Source of the DNA: an uncultured Anaerolineales bacterium
GTDB lineage: Bacteria; Chloroflexota; Anaerolineae; Anaerolineales; UBA6663
Assembly: GCA_937952305.1 (NCBI GenBank)
Contig: CALFZO010000116.1
Location: 1-64,000, forward strand
Direction: 5' to 3'
Length of the DNA stretch: 64,000 nucleotides
The position numbers and the translations under genes were made by a program. Position 1 is the stretch's first letter. The number at the start of each line of letters is the position of its first letter. The notes beneath the pieces were generated by a model. That model saw only the letters and a program-made list of their open reading frames with translations, searched no databases and was not told the origin of the DNA. Below, one piece after another: positions 15,253-23,464 of this stretch.

Positions 15253-17154
15253 TCAGTCCTCGGCCAGGACGATCACGCGGTCTTCGGCCGTGAAGGTCAC
15301 GGCCTCGGCCTTATCCGGGTTGACGACCACGCCATAGGCTTGCGCGGCGTCGCCGGAGTGCGCCTTGAGCTTATAGCCGAGGGCCACCTCGCCGCGCCGG
15401 CGGGCGGCCTCCACCACCGTGTAGAAGCTGACCGGCTCACCCGTGACCACGTAGGCGCTCACCGGCTTGAGGTAGATCTCCACGCCCTCCGGATCGAACA
15501 GGTCCGTAAAGACGGCGTTGAGCTCCTTGTTCTCCGAGACCTGCGACATCATCAGGCTGACCAGGCGGTCGCTGACGATGAAGTCGTCGGCGTGGGTGAC
15601 CTCGGCCAGAGCCCGGTTGCGGTTATCCAGCATTTCGCTGACGATCGAGAACGACTGACCCAGGCGCTCGCCGATATCGCGCAGGTGCAGCAGCGTGATC
15701 AGCGTGCGCGCGTCGGCCTGCTGCGGCTCCACGCCCTGCGAGTACGAGAGCACGATGACGTGCTGATAGGACGGCAGATCCAGGCCGTCCAGGGTGCGCC
15801 GGTCGGTGGTGTCAGCGTGCTGAAAGATCACCTTCTGGTTCTGCTGCGGGCAGCGCCGGGCGATCTCGTCGCCGGCCGCCTCGATCTCGGCCACCACCAC
15901 GATCTCCGAGCCGGGCGCCACGTAATGATCCAGCTCATTGATAATCGACGGCCCGCGCCAGTTCCAGCCCAGGATGAGCGTGCGCTCCGGCGCCGGCGCC
16001 GGCAGCGCCTCCGAGCGGATGGCGGCCGCCTGCACGGCCGGCGCCTGGCTGGCGAGCCGGATCGTGTCGTCGTCCTCGGAGATGACGATGAGCTGATCGC
16101 CCTGCGCCAGGACGGTATCCATGCCCGGGCTCAGGCGCGGACCGCCGGTCTCTGAACGCACGCCGATCACGGTGGAATCCGGGTAGGCCAGCAGGGCCTC
16201 GCCGAACGTCCGGCCGACCAGGGCCGGCTCCGCCTTGAAGTAGATCTCGTCGCCGCCGAAGTCCAGCAGTTCGGTGTAGACCACCGACAGGCCGGATTGG
16301 CGGCAGGTCTGGGCGATGATGCGCGAGATCAGGTCGCCCACCAGCACCAGTTCCACCTCGTCGCGGCCGACCATGCGCGCCACTTCCAGGTTCTTGGGAT
16401 CGCTGATCTCGGCCACGATGTGATAGCGGCCGGCGTGGCGCTTGGGGTTGTTGGTGATGGCCAGGATCGTCTTGATCACGCTCGAGTCCGGGTCGTCGCC
16501 CTCGGGCGCCACGGCGATGATCGCGCGAGCTGTGTTCAGGCTGGCGATCTCCAGATCACTCAGGTCGATCGGGCTGCCGGTGCGGCAGACCACGCGCGTC
16601 TTGCCGAAATTGCCGACCTTGTCCTTGAGCGCGTCCTCCATCGCGATCTTGTCTTCCGGGCCGAGGATGACGATGCACGGGTTTTTCTGGTTGGCGTTGG
16701 CGATGATCAGCTCGGACACGATCGAGAAGATCTGCTCGGACCAGCCCAGGATGACGGTGTGGCCGGCCTCCACCACGCGCGAGCGGCCCTTGCGGAGCTC
16801 GGCCAGCTTCTCCTCCAGGCCGTTGTTGAGGACGCCGATCAGGGTGCTGACGGTGAAAACGCCGCCCAGGGTGACAGCCAGCATCGCGCCCAGGAAGAGC
16901 GGGCTGCCGGCGTCGCCGCCCATCGTGCCTGTGTCCAGCGTGCGCAGCAGGCCCATCCAGGCCAACTCCAGGAAACCGGCCGGCGTGCCATCATCGTGGG
17001 CGGGCGCCGAGCCCGTCAGGATCACGAAGGCGGCCACGGCCGCGATCAACAGCGCTGACAGCGCAAACAGGCCGCCGAGCAAAGCCAGCGTGCCCCGCGA
17101 CATGAAGTTATCGAACCGATAGCGCAGGCGGTCCTGAAGAGAGAATTGTTCCAC
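15253..17154 (-). CDS. CASTOR/POLLUX-type ion channel with RCK (TrkA-N-like) domains
   Basis: A 633-residue membrane protein. Two hydrophobic helices (about 22-48 and 84-108) flank a pore-like loop (FLELAWMGLLRTLDTGTMGGD). Two large Rossmann-type RCK domains follow; the first begins HTVILGWSEQIFSIVSELI and the second RTLILGWNWRGPSIINEL. ILGW repeats and GPEDKIAMEDALKD are typical of the CASTOR/POLLUX/DMI1 group, which are cation channels in plant nuclear membranes and have bacterial homologues. GTG 17154 is chosen over a TTG at 17214 because GGAG lies 6-9 nt before it. The gene is convergent with the GDPD gene across the terminator. The ion transported is uncertain (K+ or Ca2+). Confidence 0.82.
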   Translation of the reverse strand: MEQFSLQDRLRYRFDNFMSRGTLALLGGLFALSALLIAAVAAFVILTGSAPAHDDGTPAGFLELAWMGLLRTLDTGTMGGDAGSPLFLGAMLAVTLGGVFTVSTLIGVLNNGLEEKLAELRKGRSRVVEAGHTVILGWSEQIFSIVSELIIANANQKNPCIVILGPEDKIAMEDALKDKVGNFGKTRVVCRTGSPIDLSDLEIASLNTARAIIAVAPEGDDPDSSVIKTILAITNNPKRHAGRYHIVAEISDPKNLEVARMVGRDEVELVLVGDLISRIIAQTCRQSGLSVVYTELLDFGGDEIYFKAEPALVGRTFGEALLAYPDSTVIGVRSETGGPRLSPGMDTVLAQGDQLIVISEDDDTIRLASQAPAVQAAAIRSEALPAPAPERTLILGWNWRGPSIINELDHYVAPGSEIVVVAEIEAAGDEIARRCPQQNQKVIFQHADTTDRRTLDGLDLPSYQHVIVLSYSQGVEPQQADARTLITLLHLRDIGERLGQSFSIVSEMLDNRNRALAEVTHADDFIVSDRLVSLMMSQVSENKELNAVFTDLFDPEGVEIYLKPVSAYVVTGEPVSFYTVVEAARRRGEVALGYKLKAHSGDAAQAYGVVVNPDKAEAVTFTAEDRVIVLAED

Positions 17155-17246
17155 GGGCGTCTCCGAGTGTGGGCTAGAGGTGAACGCGTAGACTGTAGCA
17201 CGCAGGCGCTTCAAACGGAGTGGGAAATTGGTTGGTAGAGCGAGGT

Positions 17247-18211
17247 CTAGGCGCGGTAGCGGGCGGTGATCTGCGCGGCGTAATCGGCCAGGCTCAGCCG
17301 CAGCGCCGCTGGGGTCAGCACCTCCACCGCCCCGCCCAGCCCCAGCAGCCGCGTCCGGGCCTCTTCCAGCGTTTCAAAACCCAGGCGCACGGACAGCCAG
17401 CCAGCGGCGTCCGGGCTGGCGGCCACTCCGCCCGGCGCCCGGCCTCGCCCAGGTAGTAGCCCAGGTACGGGAGGATCTCCGGCCGCGCGCGCAGCGCCAC
17501 CGCGCAGCCGGGGCGGTCCTGAGCCTGCTGCTCGCGCCAGGCGCGCCAGAAGGCGGCCGTGTCGAAGTCAGCCGGGCGCTCAAAAAAGCCCGGCGCGGCC
17601 TGAATATCCAGGAATTCGGCCAGCGGGCGCGCCCGCACCTGCCCGCGCCAGGCGTAGACCAGGTGCCAGGCGCCGGCCTGGGCCACCAGGCCATAGGCGT
17701 CCACGGTCTGCGCCACCTCGACACCGGCCCACAACCGGTAGCGCACGTCCAGCTGGCGGTCTTCCCAGATGGCGCGTTGGACCACGGCCAGGTGCGGCGC
17801 CGCCCGGTCAGCGCCAGCCGGCGCGGACCAATCCAGGTGGAGACGGCCGCGCACCCGTTCTTCGTCCGCCTGGCGCGCGGCCGGGAGGGCGGCCGCCAGC
17901 TTCAGCAGCGCCGACCGCAGCGCCTGGCTGACCCCCAGCGCCTCCAGCGGCGCCGGGATGCTGAGCATGAACAAAGCCCGCGTCTCGGCCTCGGTCAGGC
18001 CCGTCAGCGTCGTCCGGTAGGGTTCCAGCAGGCCGCAGCCGCCGCCGGGCCCACGCTCGGCGTACACGGGCACGCCGGAGGTGCTCAGCGCCTCCAGGTC
18101 ACGGTAGATTGTGCGCTCTGAGACCTCCAGCTCGGCGGCCAGGGCCTGAGCCGTCATCCGGCCACGGGTCTGCAAAAGCATCAGGAGCGACAACAGCCGG
18201 TCAGCGCGCAT
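17247..18211 (-). pseudogene. WYL-domain transcriptional regulator (YafY type), frameshifted near its 3' end
   Basis: An N-terminal helix-turn-helix (MRADRLLSLLMLLQTRGRMT; ELEVSERTIYRDLEAL) and a WYL ligand-binding domain are clear. In the open frame the last 35 or so residues become Trp/Arg-rich nonsense ending at 17315. From about 17420 the other frame carries a typical C-terminus (ASPDAAGWLSVRLGFETLEE, ending ITARYRA) with a stop at 17247-17249. One base missing around 17415-17440, or a -1 slip, restores the protein. It could be a real mutation or an assembly error. It is divergent from the GyrI-like gene across a palindromic operator, as expected for an autoregulated WYL regulator. Confidence 0.8.
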
Positions 18212-18252
18212 AGAAGTATTCCTGTCAGGCTCATCGAATTGTAGTGCGAAAT

Positions 18253-18271
18253 CCTGACACACGGTGTCAGG
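18253..18271. promoter_or_regulatory. Candidate operator of the WYL regulator
   Basis: CCTGACAC-ACG-GTGTCAGG is a perfect 8-bp inverted repeat with a 3-nt spacer, midway between the divergent WYL and GyrI-like genes. A shorter related palindrome, CCTGTCAGG, lies at about 18219-18227 next to the WYL start. A minus-strand TACAAT (about 18237-18242) sits between them and could serve the regulator gene. Confidence 0.6.
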
Positions 18272-18337
18272 TGGGTGGGGCTATGCTGAGGGCGCTCATG
18301 GGCATCCGCTTGTTTTGATCGTGACAAGGAGACAACT

Positions 18338-18799
18338 ATGACTGACTCAGACGTCCGCATTGTGCGCCTGCCGCCGCTGCGGGTGGCCGCCGCCCTGGCT
18401 TACGGCGCCGAGCCGGAGTTGGAGGCCTGGGGGACTCTGCTGACCTGGGCGCACGTTCACCACCAGTTGGACGTGACGCCGGCCCCGCGCTTCTTCGGCT
18501 TCAACAACCCGGACCCGGCGCCGGGCACGCCGAACCACGGCTACGAGCAGTGGCTGACGGTCGGGCCGGAGGCGGCGGGCGACGGGGCTGTGACCGTGAA
18601 GGATTTTCCCGGCGGCCTGTACGCCGTCCTGCACTGCCCGGGCATCCCGAACCCCGAGATCTGGGCCCGGCTGGTGGCCTGGCGCGAGTCCAGCCGCTAC
18701 CGCCCGGCTCACCATCAGTGGCTCGAGGAATGCCTGACGCCGCCTGGGGTCCCGCCGGCCGACATGGTCTTCGATCTGTACCTGCCGATCGCCGAATAG
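18338..18799 (+). CDS. GyrI-like small-molecule-binding protein
   Basis: A 153-residue protein resembling the GyrI/AraC effector-binding fold: the start VRIVRLPPLRVAAALAYGAE, FFGFNNPDP, YEQWLTVGPEA in the middle, VKDFPGGLYAVLHCPG and the terminal DMVFDLYLPI. In the family these soluble proteins bind drugs or other small molecules. AAGGAG lies before ATG 18338. The divergent pairing with a WYL regulator suggests that it is the regulated target or supplies the signal. Confidence 0.75.
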   Translation: MTDSDVRIVRLPPLRVAAALAYGAEPELEAWGTLLTWAHVHHQLDVTPAPRFFGFNNPDPAPGTPNHGYEQWLTVGPEAAGDGAVTVKDFPGGLYAVLHCPGIPNPEIWARLVAWRESSRYRPAHHQWLEECLTPPGVPPADMVFDLYLPIAE

Positions 18800-18846
18800 C
18801 TGCCGGCGGAGTTGGGCAGTTCCGGCGACTGCGGTAGAATCGACCA

Positions 18847-18883
18847 GGGAGCGTGAGGCCGCTTGCCTCACGCTCCCCGTTTT
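18847..18883 (+). terminator. Strong hairpin with T-tract between the GyrI-like gene and murJ
   Basis: A perfect 13-bp stem (18847-18859 with 18865-18877), a 5-nt loop and then CGTTTT make a rho-independent terminator. A TAGAAT -10-like box lies just upstream (18835-18840), and the murJ GTG at 18884 follows directly. It may end the upstream transcript, or act in the murJ leader as an attenuator. Confidence 0.75.
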
Positions 18884-20494
18884 GTGACCGACGCTTCCCT
18901 CTCCGAAACACAGCCGCTGGAGGCCGGGCCGGGCCTGGCCCGCAGCGCCTCGATCCTGTCGCTGGGCAACATCGCCAGCCGCCTCTTGGGCTTCCTGCGT
19001 GACGCCACTATGTCGCGCCTGTTCGGCTCGGAGGCCGACGCCCTGGCCCTGGCCCTGACCATCCCGATCCAGATCTACGACCTGGTCACCGGCGGCCTGG
19101 TCAACTCCGCGTTGGTGCCGGCCTTCAGCGAGTACACGCCGGAGGCGCGCCGCGCCGAGCTCTGGCGCCTGGCCAGCACGCTGCTTACCCTGGCCGCCGG
19201 CGCCATCACTGCGCTGGTGGTCGTACTGATCCTGGTGGCGCCCCAGGTGATCGCCTTGTTCGCGCTCATCGGCGGCGGCACCGCCCCGGCCATCCAGGCC
19301 ACGGCCGTTGGCCTGCTGCGGATCACGCTGCCGGCCGTCGTCTGCCTCAGCCTGTCCGGCATCCTCACCGGCCTGTTATACGCGCTCCAGCGCTTCACGC
19401 TGCCGGCCTTCACCGGCGCGGTCTTCAACGCCAGCATGGTCGTGGTCTCACTCTGGCTGGCGCCGGCGTACGGCGTGGCCGCGATGGCGCTGGGCCTGCT
19501 CGTCGGCGCGGCGCTGCAGGTGTTGCTCCAACTGCCGGCCCTGCCAGACGGCCTGCGGGCGCTGCGCCCGAGGCTGGCGCTCGACCATCCCGGCCTGCGC
19601 CGGATCTTCGCGCTGTACGTGCCCATCATCGTCAGCCTGGTCATCACCCAGGCGTCCATCTATCTCGGCCTGGGGCTGGCCTTCGGCTTCGTCGGCGGCC
19701 TGAGCTGGATGCGCTACGCCACCACGCTCTACCAGTTCCCGCTCGGCCTGGTGGCCGTGGCGGTCTCGTCGGCCATCCTGCCCACGCTGGCCGGGCAGGC
19801 CAGCGGCGCGGCGCCCGGCGACTTCAAGGCCACGCTCGTCCAGGGCATCAACCTGGTGATGCTGCTGATGATCCCGGCCACGGTCGGCCTGTTCGTGCTG
19901 GCCGAGCCCATCGTCAGCCTGGTCTTCGGGGGCGGCCGCTTCACGCCGGAGGACACGCTGATGACGGCGCGCGTCCTGCAGGTCTTCTTGTTCGGCTTGA
20001 GCTTCGCGGCCGTGGACCAACTGCTGATCTTCGCGTTCTACGCCCGGCACGACACGCTGACGCCGTCCAGCGTGGGCGTGTTGAGCGTGGTTGTCTACAT
20101 CGCCGTCGCCGTGCTGACCCGGCCGGCGCTCGGCCTGTTCAGCCTGATGGCGGCCGACTCGCTCAAACAGATCACGCACGCGCTGGTGACCGGCGCGCTG
20201 CTGTGGCGGCGCCTGGGCGGGCTGCAGCGCCGCGCGGACGGCACCGCCACCGGCCTGTGGTCGACGCTGGCCCGGATCAGCCTGGCCGCCGCCGCCATGG
20301 GCGCGGCCGTCGCCGCTGCCGAGTGGGCGCTGACCTGGCTCAACCTGCCGGCCGGCCTGGGGCGGGATGCAGCCCGCGTGGCCGGGCCGGGCCTGCTCGG
20401 CGTGGTGGTCTACTTTGCGCTGGCCGCCTGGCTGCGGGTGGGCGAGGTCCGCCTGGCCCTGGACGTGATCCGGCGCCGGTTGCTTCGAGTATAA
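18884..20494 (+). CDS. murJ: Lipid II flippase MurJ
   Basis: A polytopic protein of 536 residues from GTG 18884. It has about 14 hydrophobic helices and the MVF/MurJ hallmarks: ILSLGNIASRLLGFLRDATMS at the start, then ALVPAFSEY and YATTLYQFPLGLVAVAVSSA. MurJ flips lipid-linked peptidoglycan precursors across the cytoplasmic membrane. A TTG at 18863 is open in frame but lies inside the terminator hairpin, so it is rejected. Its stop codon overlaps a TATAAT that could begin the next transcript. Confidence 0.9.
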   Translation: MTDASLSETQPLEAGPGLARSASILSLGNIASRLLGFLRDATMSRLFGSEADALALALTIPIQIYDLVTGGLVNSALVPAFSEYTPEARRAELWRLASTLLTLAAGAITALVVVLILVAPQVIALFALIGGGTAPAIQATAVGLLRITLPAVVCLSLSGILTGLLYALQRFTLPAFTGAVFNASMVVVSLWLAPAYGVAAMALGLLVGAALQVLLQLPALPDGLRALRPRLALDHPGLRRIFALYVPIIVSLVITQASIYLGLGLAFGFVGGLSWMRYATTLYQFPLGLVAVAVSSAILPTLAGQASGAAPGDFKATLVQGINLVMLLMIPATVGLFVLAEPIVSLVFGGGRFTPEDTLMTARVLQVFLFGLSFAAVDQLLIFAFYARHDTLTPSSVGVLSVVVYIAVAVLTRPALGLFSLMAADSLKQITHALVTGALLWRRLGGLQRRADGTATGLWSTLARISLAAAAMGAAVAAAEWALTWLNLPAGLGRDAARVAGPGLLGVVVYFALAAWLRVGEVRLALDVIRRRLLRV

Positions 20495-20519
20495 TCGCCG
20501 TCGCTGACGGCTGACGCAG

Positions 20520-20579
20520 GGCGAAGGACGAGAGGGCTCGCGAGTCCGCCGCTTTCGTCCGCCGCCTTGGTCCTTCGCC
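20520..20579 (+). repeat. Inverted repeat in the leader of the methyltransferase gene
   Basis: GGCGAAGGAC (20520-20529) pairs with GTCCTTCGCC (20570-20579), leaving a 40-nt loop and ending 2 nt before ATG 20582. The upstream TATAAT (20490-20495) would place it in the 5' leader. Such pairing could hide the ribosome entry region. A related GGACGAAGG sequence follows the gene at about 21385. Confidence 0.45.
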
Positions 20580-20581
20580 TC

Positions 20582-21379
20582 ATGTCTGATAAACCTTCTC
20601 TACCTCCCGATCTCTACACCGAAGACTATTTCCTGCACGCCTGCGAGGGCTTTCAGGAGTTCGCCGAGACGCAGGGCGAGCGGCTCTCGCGCCGGCTGAG
20701 CGCGGCCTTCGCCGTGGCCGCCGTCCAGCCCGGGATGCGCGTGCTGGACCTGGGCTGCGGGCGCGGTGAGATCGTGCGCCACTGCGCGCGGCTGGGCGCC
20801 GACGCGTACGGCGTGGACTATGCGCCGGTGGCGCTCAAGCTGGCCAGCGAACTGGTGCGCCAGGACGCCGATGTCAAGGCGCGCCTGGGCCTGGCGCGCT
20901 CGGACGCCAAAGTGCTGCCGTTCCCGGACGCGAGCTTTGACCGCGTGCTAATCTTCGACGTGGTCGAACACCTGTATCCCTGGGAGCTGGACCTGTGCCT
21001 GACCGAGGTGCGCCGCACGCTGCGGCCGGGCGGCGCCGTCATCGTCCACACTGCGCCGAACGTCTGGTATGACCGCTACGCCTATCCGCTGGTGCGGGCG
21101 GTGCGCGGGCTGCTGGGCCAGGGCACCCAGTATCCCAAGAACCCGCGCCTGCTGAACGTGGCCGCCAACGCAGACGTGCACGTCAACGAGCAGAGCCAGT
21201 TCAGCCTGGCGCGCACCCTGCGCCGCAACGGCTTTCGCCAGGTGAAGGCCTGGCTGGAATCGCCGCCCCAGAACCGCCAGGAGAACGCCGTCTTCGCCGC
21301 CGCCCGCAAGCTGCTGTTCGGCGCGCCGCCGTTCCGCTACTTCTTCGAGCGCGAGGTCTTCGCCGTCGGCGAAAAGTGA
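20582..21379 (+). CDS. Class I SAM-dependent methyltransferase
   Basis: A 265-residue soluble protein. Motif I, VLDLGCGRGEIVRHC (about 52-66), the acidic strand-2 end GVDYAP and motif IV FDRVLIFDVVEHLYPWEL (about 117-134) define a methyltransferase domain of the type that often acts on lipids, glycans or secondary metabolites. The C-terminal part (INP-free, with NAVFAAARKLLFG) gives no substrate clue. The in-frame start at 20567 is rejected in favour of ATG 20582, which directly follows the leader hairpin. Confidence 0.82.
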   Translation: MSDKPSLPPDLYTEDYFLHACEGFQEFAETQGERLSRRLSAAFAVAAVQPGMRVLDLGCGRGEIVRHCARLGADAYGVDYAPVALKLASELVRQDADVKARLGLARSDAKVLPFPDASFDRVLIFDVVEHLYPWELDLCLTEVRRTLRPGGAVIVHTAPNVWYDRYAYPLVRAVRGLLGQGTQYPKNPRLLNVAANADVHVNEQSQFSLARTLRRNGFRQVKAWLESPPQNRQENAVFAAARKLLFGAPPFRYFFEREVFAVGEK

Positions 21380-21455
21380 CCAAGGACGAAGGCCGAACGC
21401 CGGCCGCTGACCCGCCCGCTTTCGCCCTCGCCCGCCGTTTCGCAAAGAGGTCGCC

Positions 21456-22433
21456 ATGGATTATCGCCGTCTCGGCCAGACCGGCCTGAAAGTCTCCACG
21501 CTCTGCCTCGGCACCATGCAGTTCCGCTGGACGACCGACGCCGCCACCGCCCACCAGGTGCTGGACGCCTTCGTCGAGGCCGGCGGCAACTTCGTGGACA
21601 CCGCCGACATCTACACCAACTGGGCCGCCGGCCTGCAGGGCGGCGAAGCCGAGACCGTCATCGGCGAGTGGCTCACGCTGCGCGGCCGGCGCCGCGACCT
21701 GGTCCTGGCGACCAAGGCGCGCGGGCGGATGTGGCCGGGACCGAACGGCGAAGGCCTGAGCCGTGCCCACCTGATCCGGGCCTGCGAAGACTCGCTGCGC
21801 CGCCTGCAGACCGACTACCTCGACCTGTACCAGACGCACTGGCCGGACGCTGATACCCCGATCGACGAGACCCTGCGCGCCCTGGAGGATTTGGTGCGCG
21901 CCGGCAAAGTGCGCTATCTGGGCTGCTCCAACCACAACGGCTGGCAGCTGACCGAGGCCATCCTCACCGCCCGCCACGCCGGCCTGAGCGAGTACGTGTC
22001 GCTCCAGCCGCACTGGTCGCTGGTCCACCGCGCCGAGTTCGAGCGCGACGCCTACCCCGTGGCGCGCAAATACGGCCTGGGCATCATCCCGTACAGCCCG
22101 CTCGGGCGCGGCTTCCTGACCGGCAAGTACCGGCGCGGCCAGGCGCTGCCGGACAGCCAGCGGCGCGGCGCCGTCCAGCGCCTGATGACCGACCGGAATT
22201 TCGCCATCCTGGACAAGCTGGACGAAGCGGGCCGACTGCTCGGCAAGACGCCGGGCCAGGTGGCGTTGGCCTGGCTGCTGGCCAAACCCAACGTGGCCGC
22301 CCCCATCATCGGCGCCAACACGCCCGCGCAGCTCGCCGACAGCCTGGGCGCAGTCGGCCTGAAACTGGACGCCGCCACCGTGACGGCCCTGGACGAAGTC
22401 AGCGCCTGGCCGACGGAGGCCGACCAAGCATGA
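21456..22433 (+). CDS. Aldo/keto reductase
   Basis: A 325-residue NADP-dependent TIM-barrel reductase. The catalytic residues are in FVDTADIYTNW (Asp, Tyr), LATKARGRM (Lys) and LDLYQTHWPD (His); the cofactor motif is IIGANTPAQLADSL. GAGG precedes ATG 21456. Its last four bases overlap the ATG of the epimerase gene at 22430, so the two are translationally coupled and probably act in one pathway, perhaps on sugars. Confidence 0.88.
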   Translation: MDYRRLGQTGLKVSTLCLGTMQFRWTTDAATAHQVLDAFVEAGGNFVDTADIYTNWAAGLQGGEAETVIGEWLTLRGRRRDLVLATKARGRMWPGPNGEGLSRAHLIRACEDSLRRLQTDYLDLYQTHWPDADTPIDETLRALEDLVRAGKVRYLGCSNHNGWQLTEAILTARHAGLSEYVSLQPHWSLVHRAEFERDAYPVARKYGLGIIPYSPLGRGFLTGKYRRGQALPDSQRRGAVQRLMTDRNFAILDKLDEAGRLLGKTPGQVALAWLLAKPNVAAPIIGANTPAQLADSLGAVGLKLDAATVTALDEVSAWPTEADQA

Positions 22434-23431
22434 AACTCCTCATCCTGGGCGGCACCGTCTTCCTCGGACGCCACATTGTCGAGGTTGCGCTGGCGCGCGG
22501 CCACACCGTGACGCTGTTCAACCGCGGCCAGCGCAACCCAGACCTCTTTCCCGAGCTGGAGAAGCTGCGCGGCGACCGCCTGGCGCCGGACGGCCTGGCG
22601 GCGCTGAAGGGCCGTTGGTGGGATGCCGTGATCGATCCGTCCGGCTACGTGCCGCGCGCGGTGCGCGCCTCCGTCGAGCTGCTGGCCGAGGCCGTCGAGC
22701 ACTACACCTTCATCTCCAGCCTCTCGGTCTACGCCGACAGCCGACAGCTCGGCATCGCCGAGACTTATCCGGTGGGCACCCTGGCCGACCCGACCGTGGA
22801 GCAGGTGACGGGCGAGACCTACGGCCCGCTCAAAGCGCTGTGCGAGCAGGCGGCCGAAACCGCCTTGCCCGGCCGCGTCCTGACCGTGCGCGCCGGCCTG
22901 ATCGTGGGTCCCAACGACCCCACCGACCGGTTCACATACTGGCCGGCGCGCGTGGCGCGCGGCGGCGAAGTGCTGGCGCCGGTCCGGCCCGATTACCGCG
23001 TCCAGTTCGTGGATGTGCGCGACCTAGCCGGCTGGATCGTGCGCGCCGTGGAAGCGCGCACGGCCGGCGTCTTCAACGCCACCGGCCCAGACGGCGTGGG
23101 CACGCTGGGCGAAGTGCTGGAGACCAGCCGCCTCGTCAGCGGCAGCGGCGCGCGCTTCACCTGGGTCGGCGAGCCCTTCCTCTTGGAGCAAAAGGTGGGG
23201 CCATGGATGGAACTGCCGCTGTGGATCCCGGACTCGGACCCGGATGCCGCCGGCTTCTCGGCCTTCGATTGCGGCCGCGCGCTGGAGGCCGGCCTGGCGT
23301 TCCGGCCCCTGGTGGAGACCGTCCGGGACACGCTCGCCTGGGCGGCGACGCGCCCAGCCGACCACGCCTGGCGGGCCGGCCTCCCGCCCGAGCGCGAGGC
23401 TGAGCTGCTGCGGCTCTGGCACGCGCGCTAA
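22430..23431 (+). CDS. NAD-dependent epimerase/dehydratase (extended SDR)
   Basis: A 333-residue protein. The Rossmann motif is LILGGTVFLGRHIVEVAL (about 3-20), with an Asn-Arg pair after strand 2 (FNRGQRN). The SDR active-site Ser, Tyr and Lys appear as ISSLSVYADS and ETYGPLKALCE (YxxxK). It resembles the subgroup related to plant chloroplast-stem-loop-binding proteins, which bind nucleotide sugars or RNA. It is coupled to the aldo/keto reductase by an ATGA overlap. The substrate is unknown. Confidence 0.85.
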   Translation: MKLLILGGTVFLGRHIVEVALARGHTVTLFNRGQRNPDLFPELEKLRGDRLAPDGLAALKGRWWDAVIDPSGYVPRAVRASVELLAEAVEHYTFISSLSVYADSRQLGIAETYPVGTLADPTVEQVTGETYGPLKALCEQAAETALPGRVLTVRAGLIVGPNDPTDRFTYWPARVARGGEVLAPVRPDYRVQFVDVRDLAGWIVRAVEARTAGVFNATGPDGVGTLGEVLETSRLVSGSGARFTWVGEPFLLEQKVGPWMELPLWIPDSDPDAAGFSAFDCGRALEAGLAFRPLVETVRDTLAWAATRPADHAWRAGLPPEREAELLRLWHAR

Positions 23432-23464
23432 AGTGAGCGGCTCGCCCGACGCTCACGGCCATCC

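Noticed and set aside
17155..17214. TTG start at 17214 for the CASTOR-like channel
   Set aside because: There is no ribosome site there; GTG 17154 has GGAG just upstream and lies just before the first helix.
18863..18883. TTG start for murJ at 18863
   Set aside because: It lies inside the terminator hairpin; the extra residues are not part of the MurJ family start.
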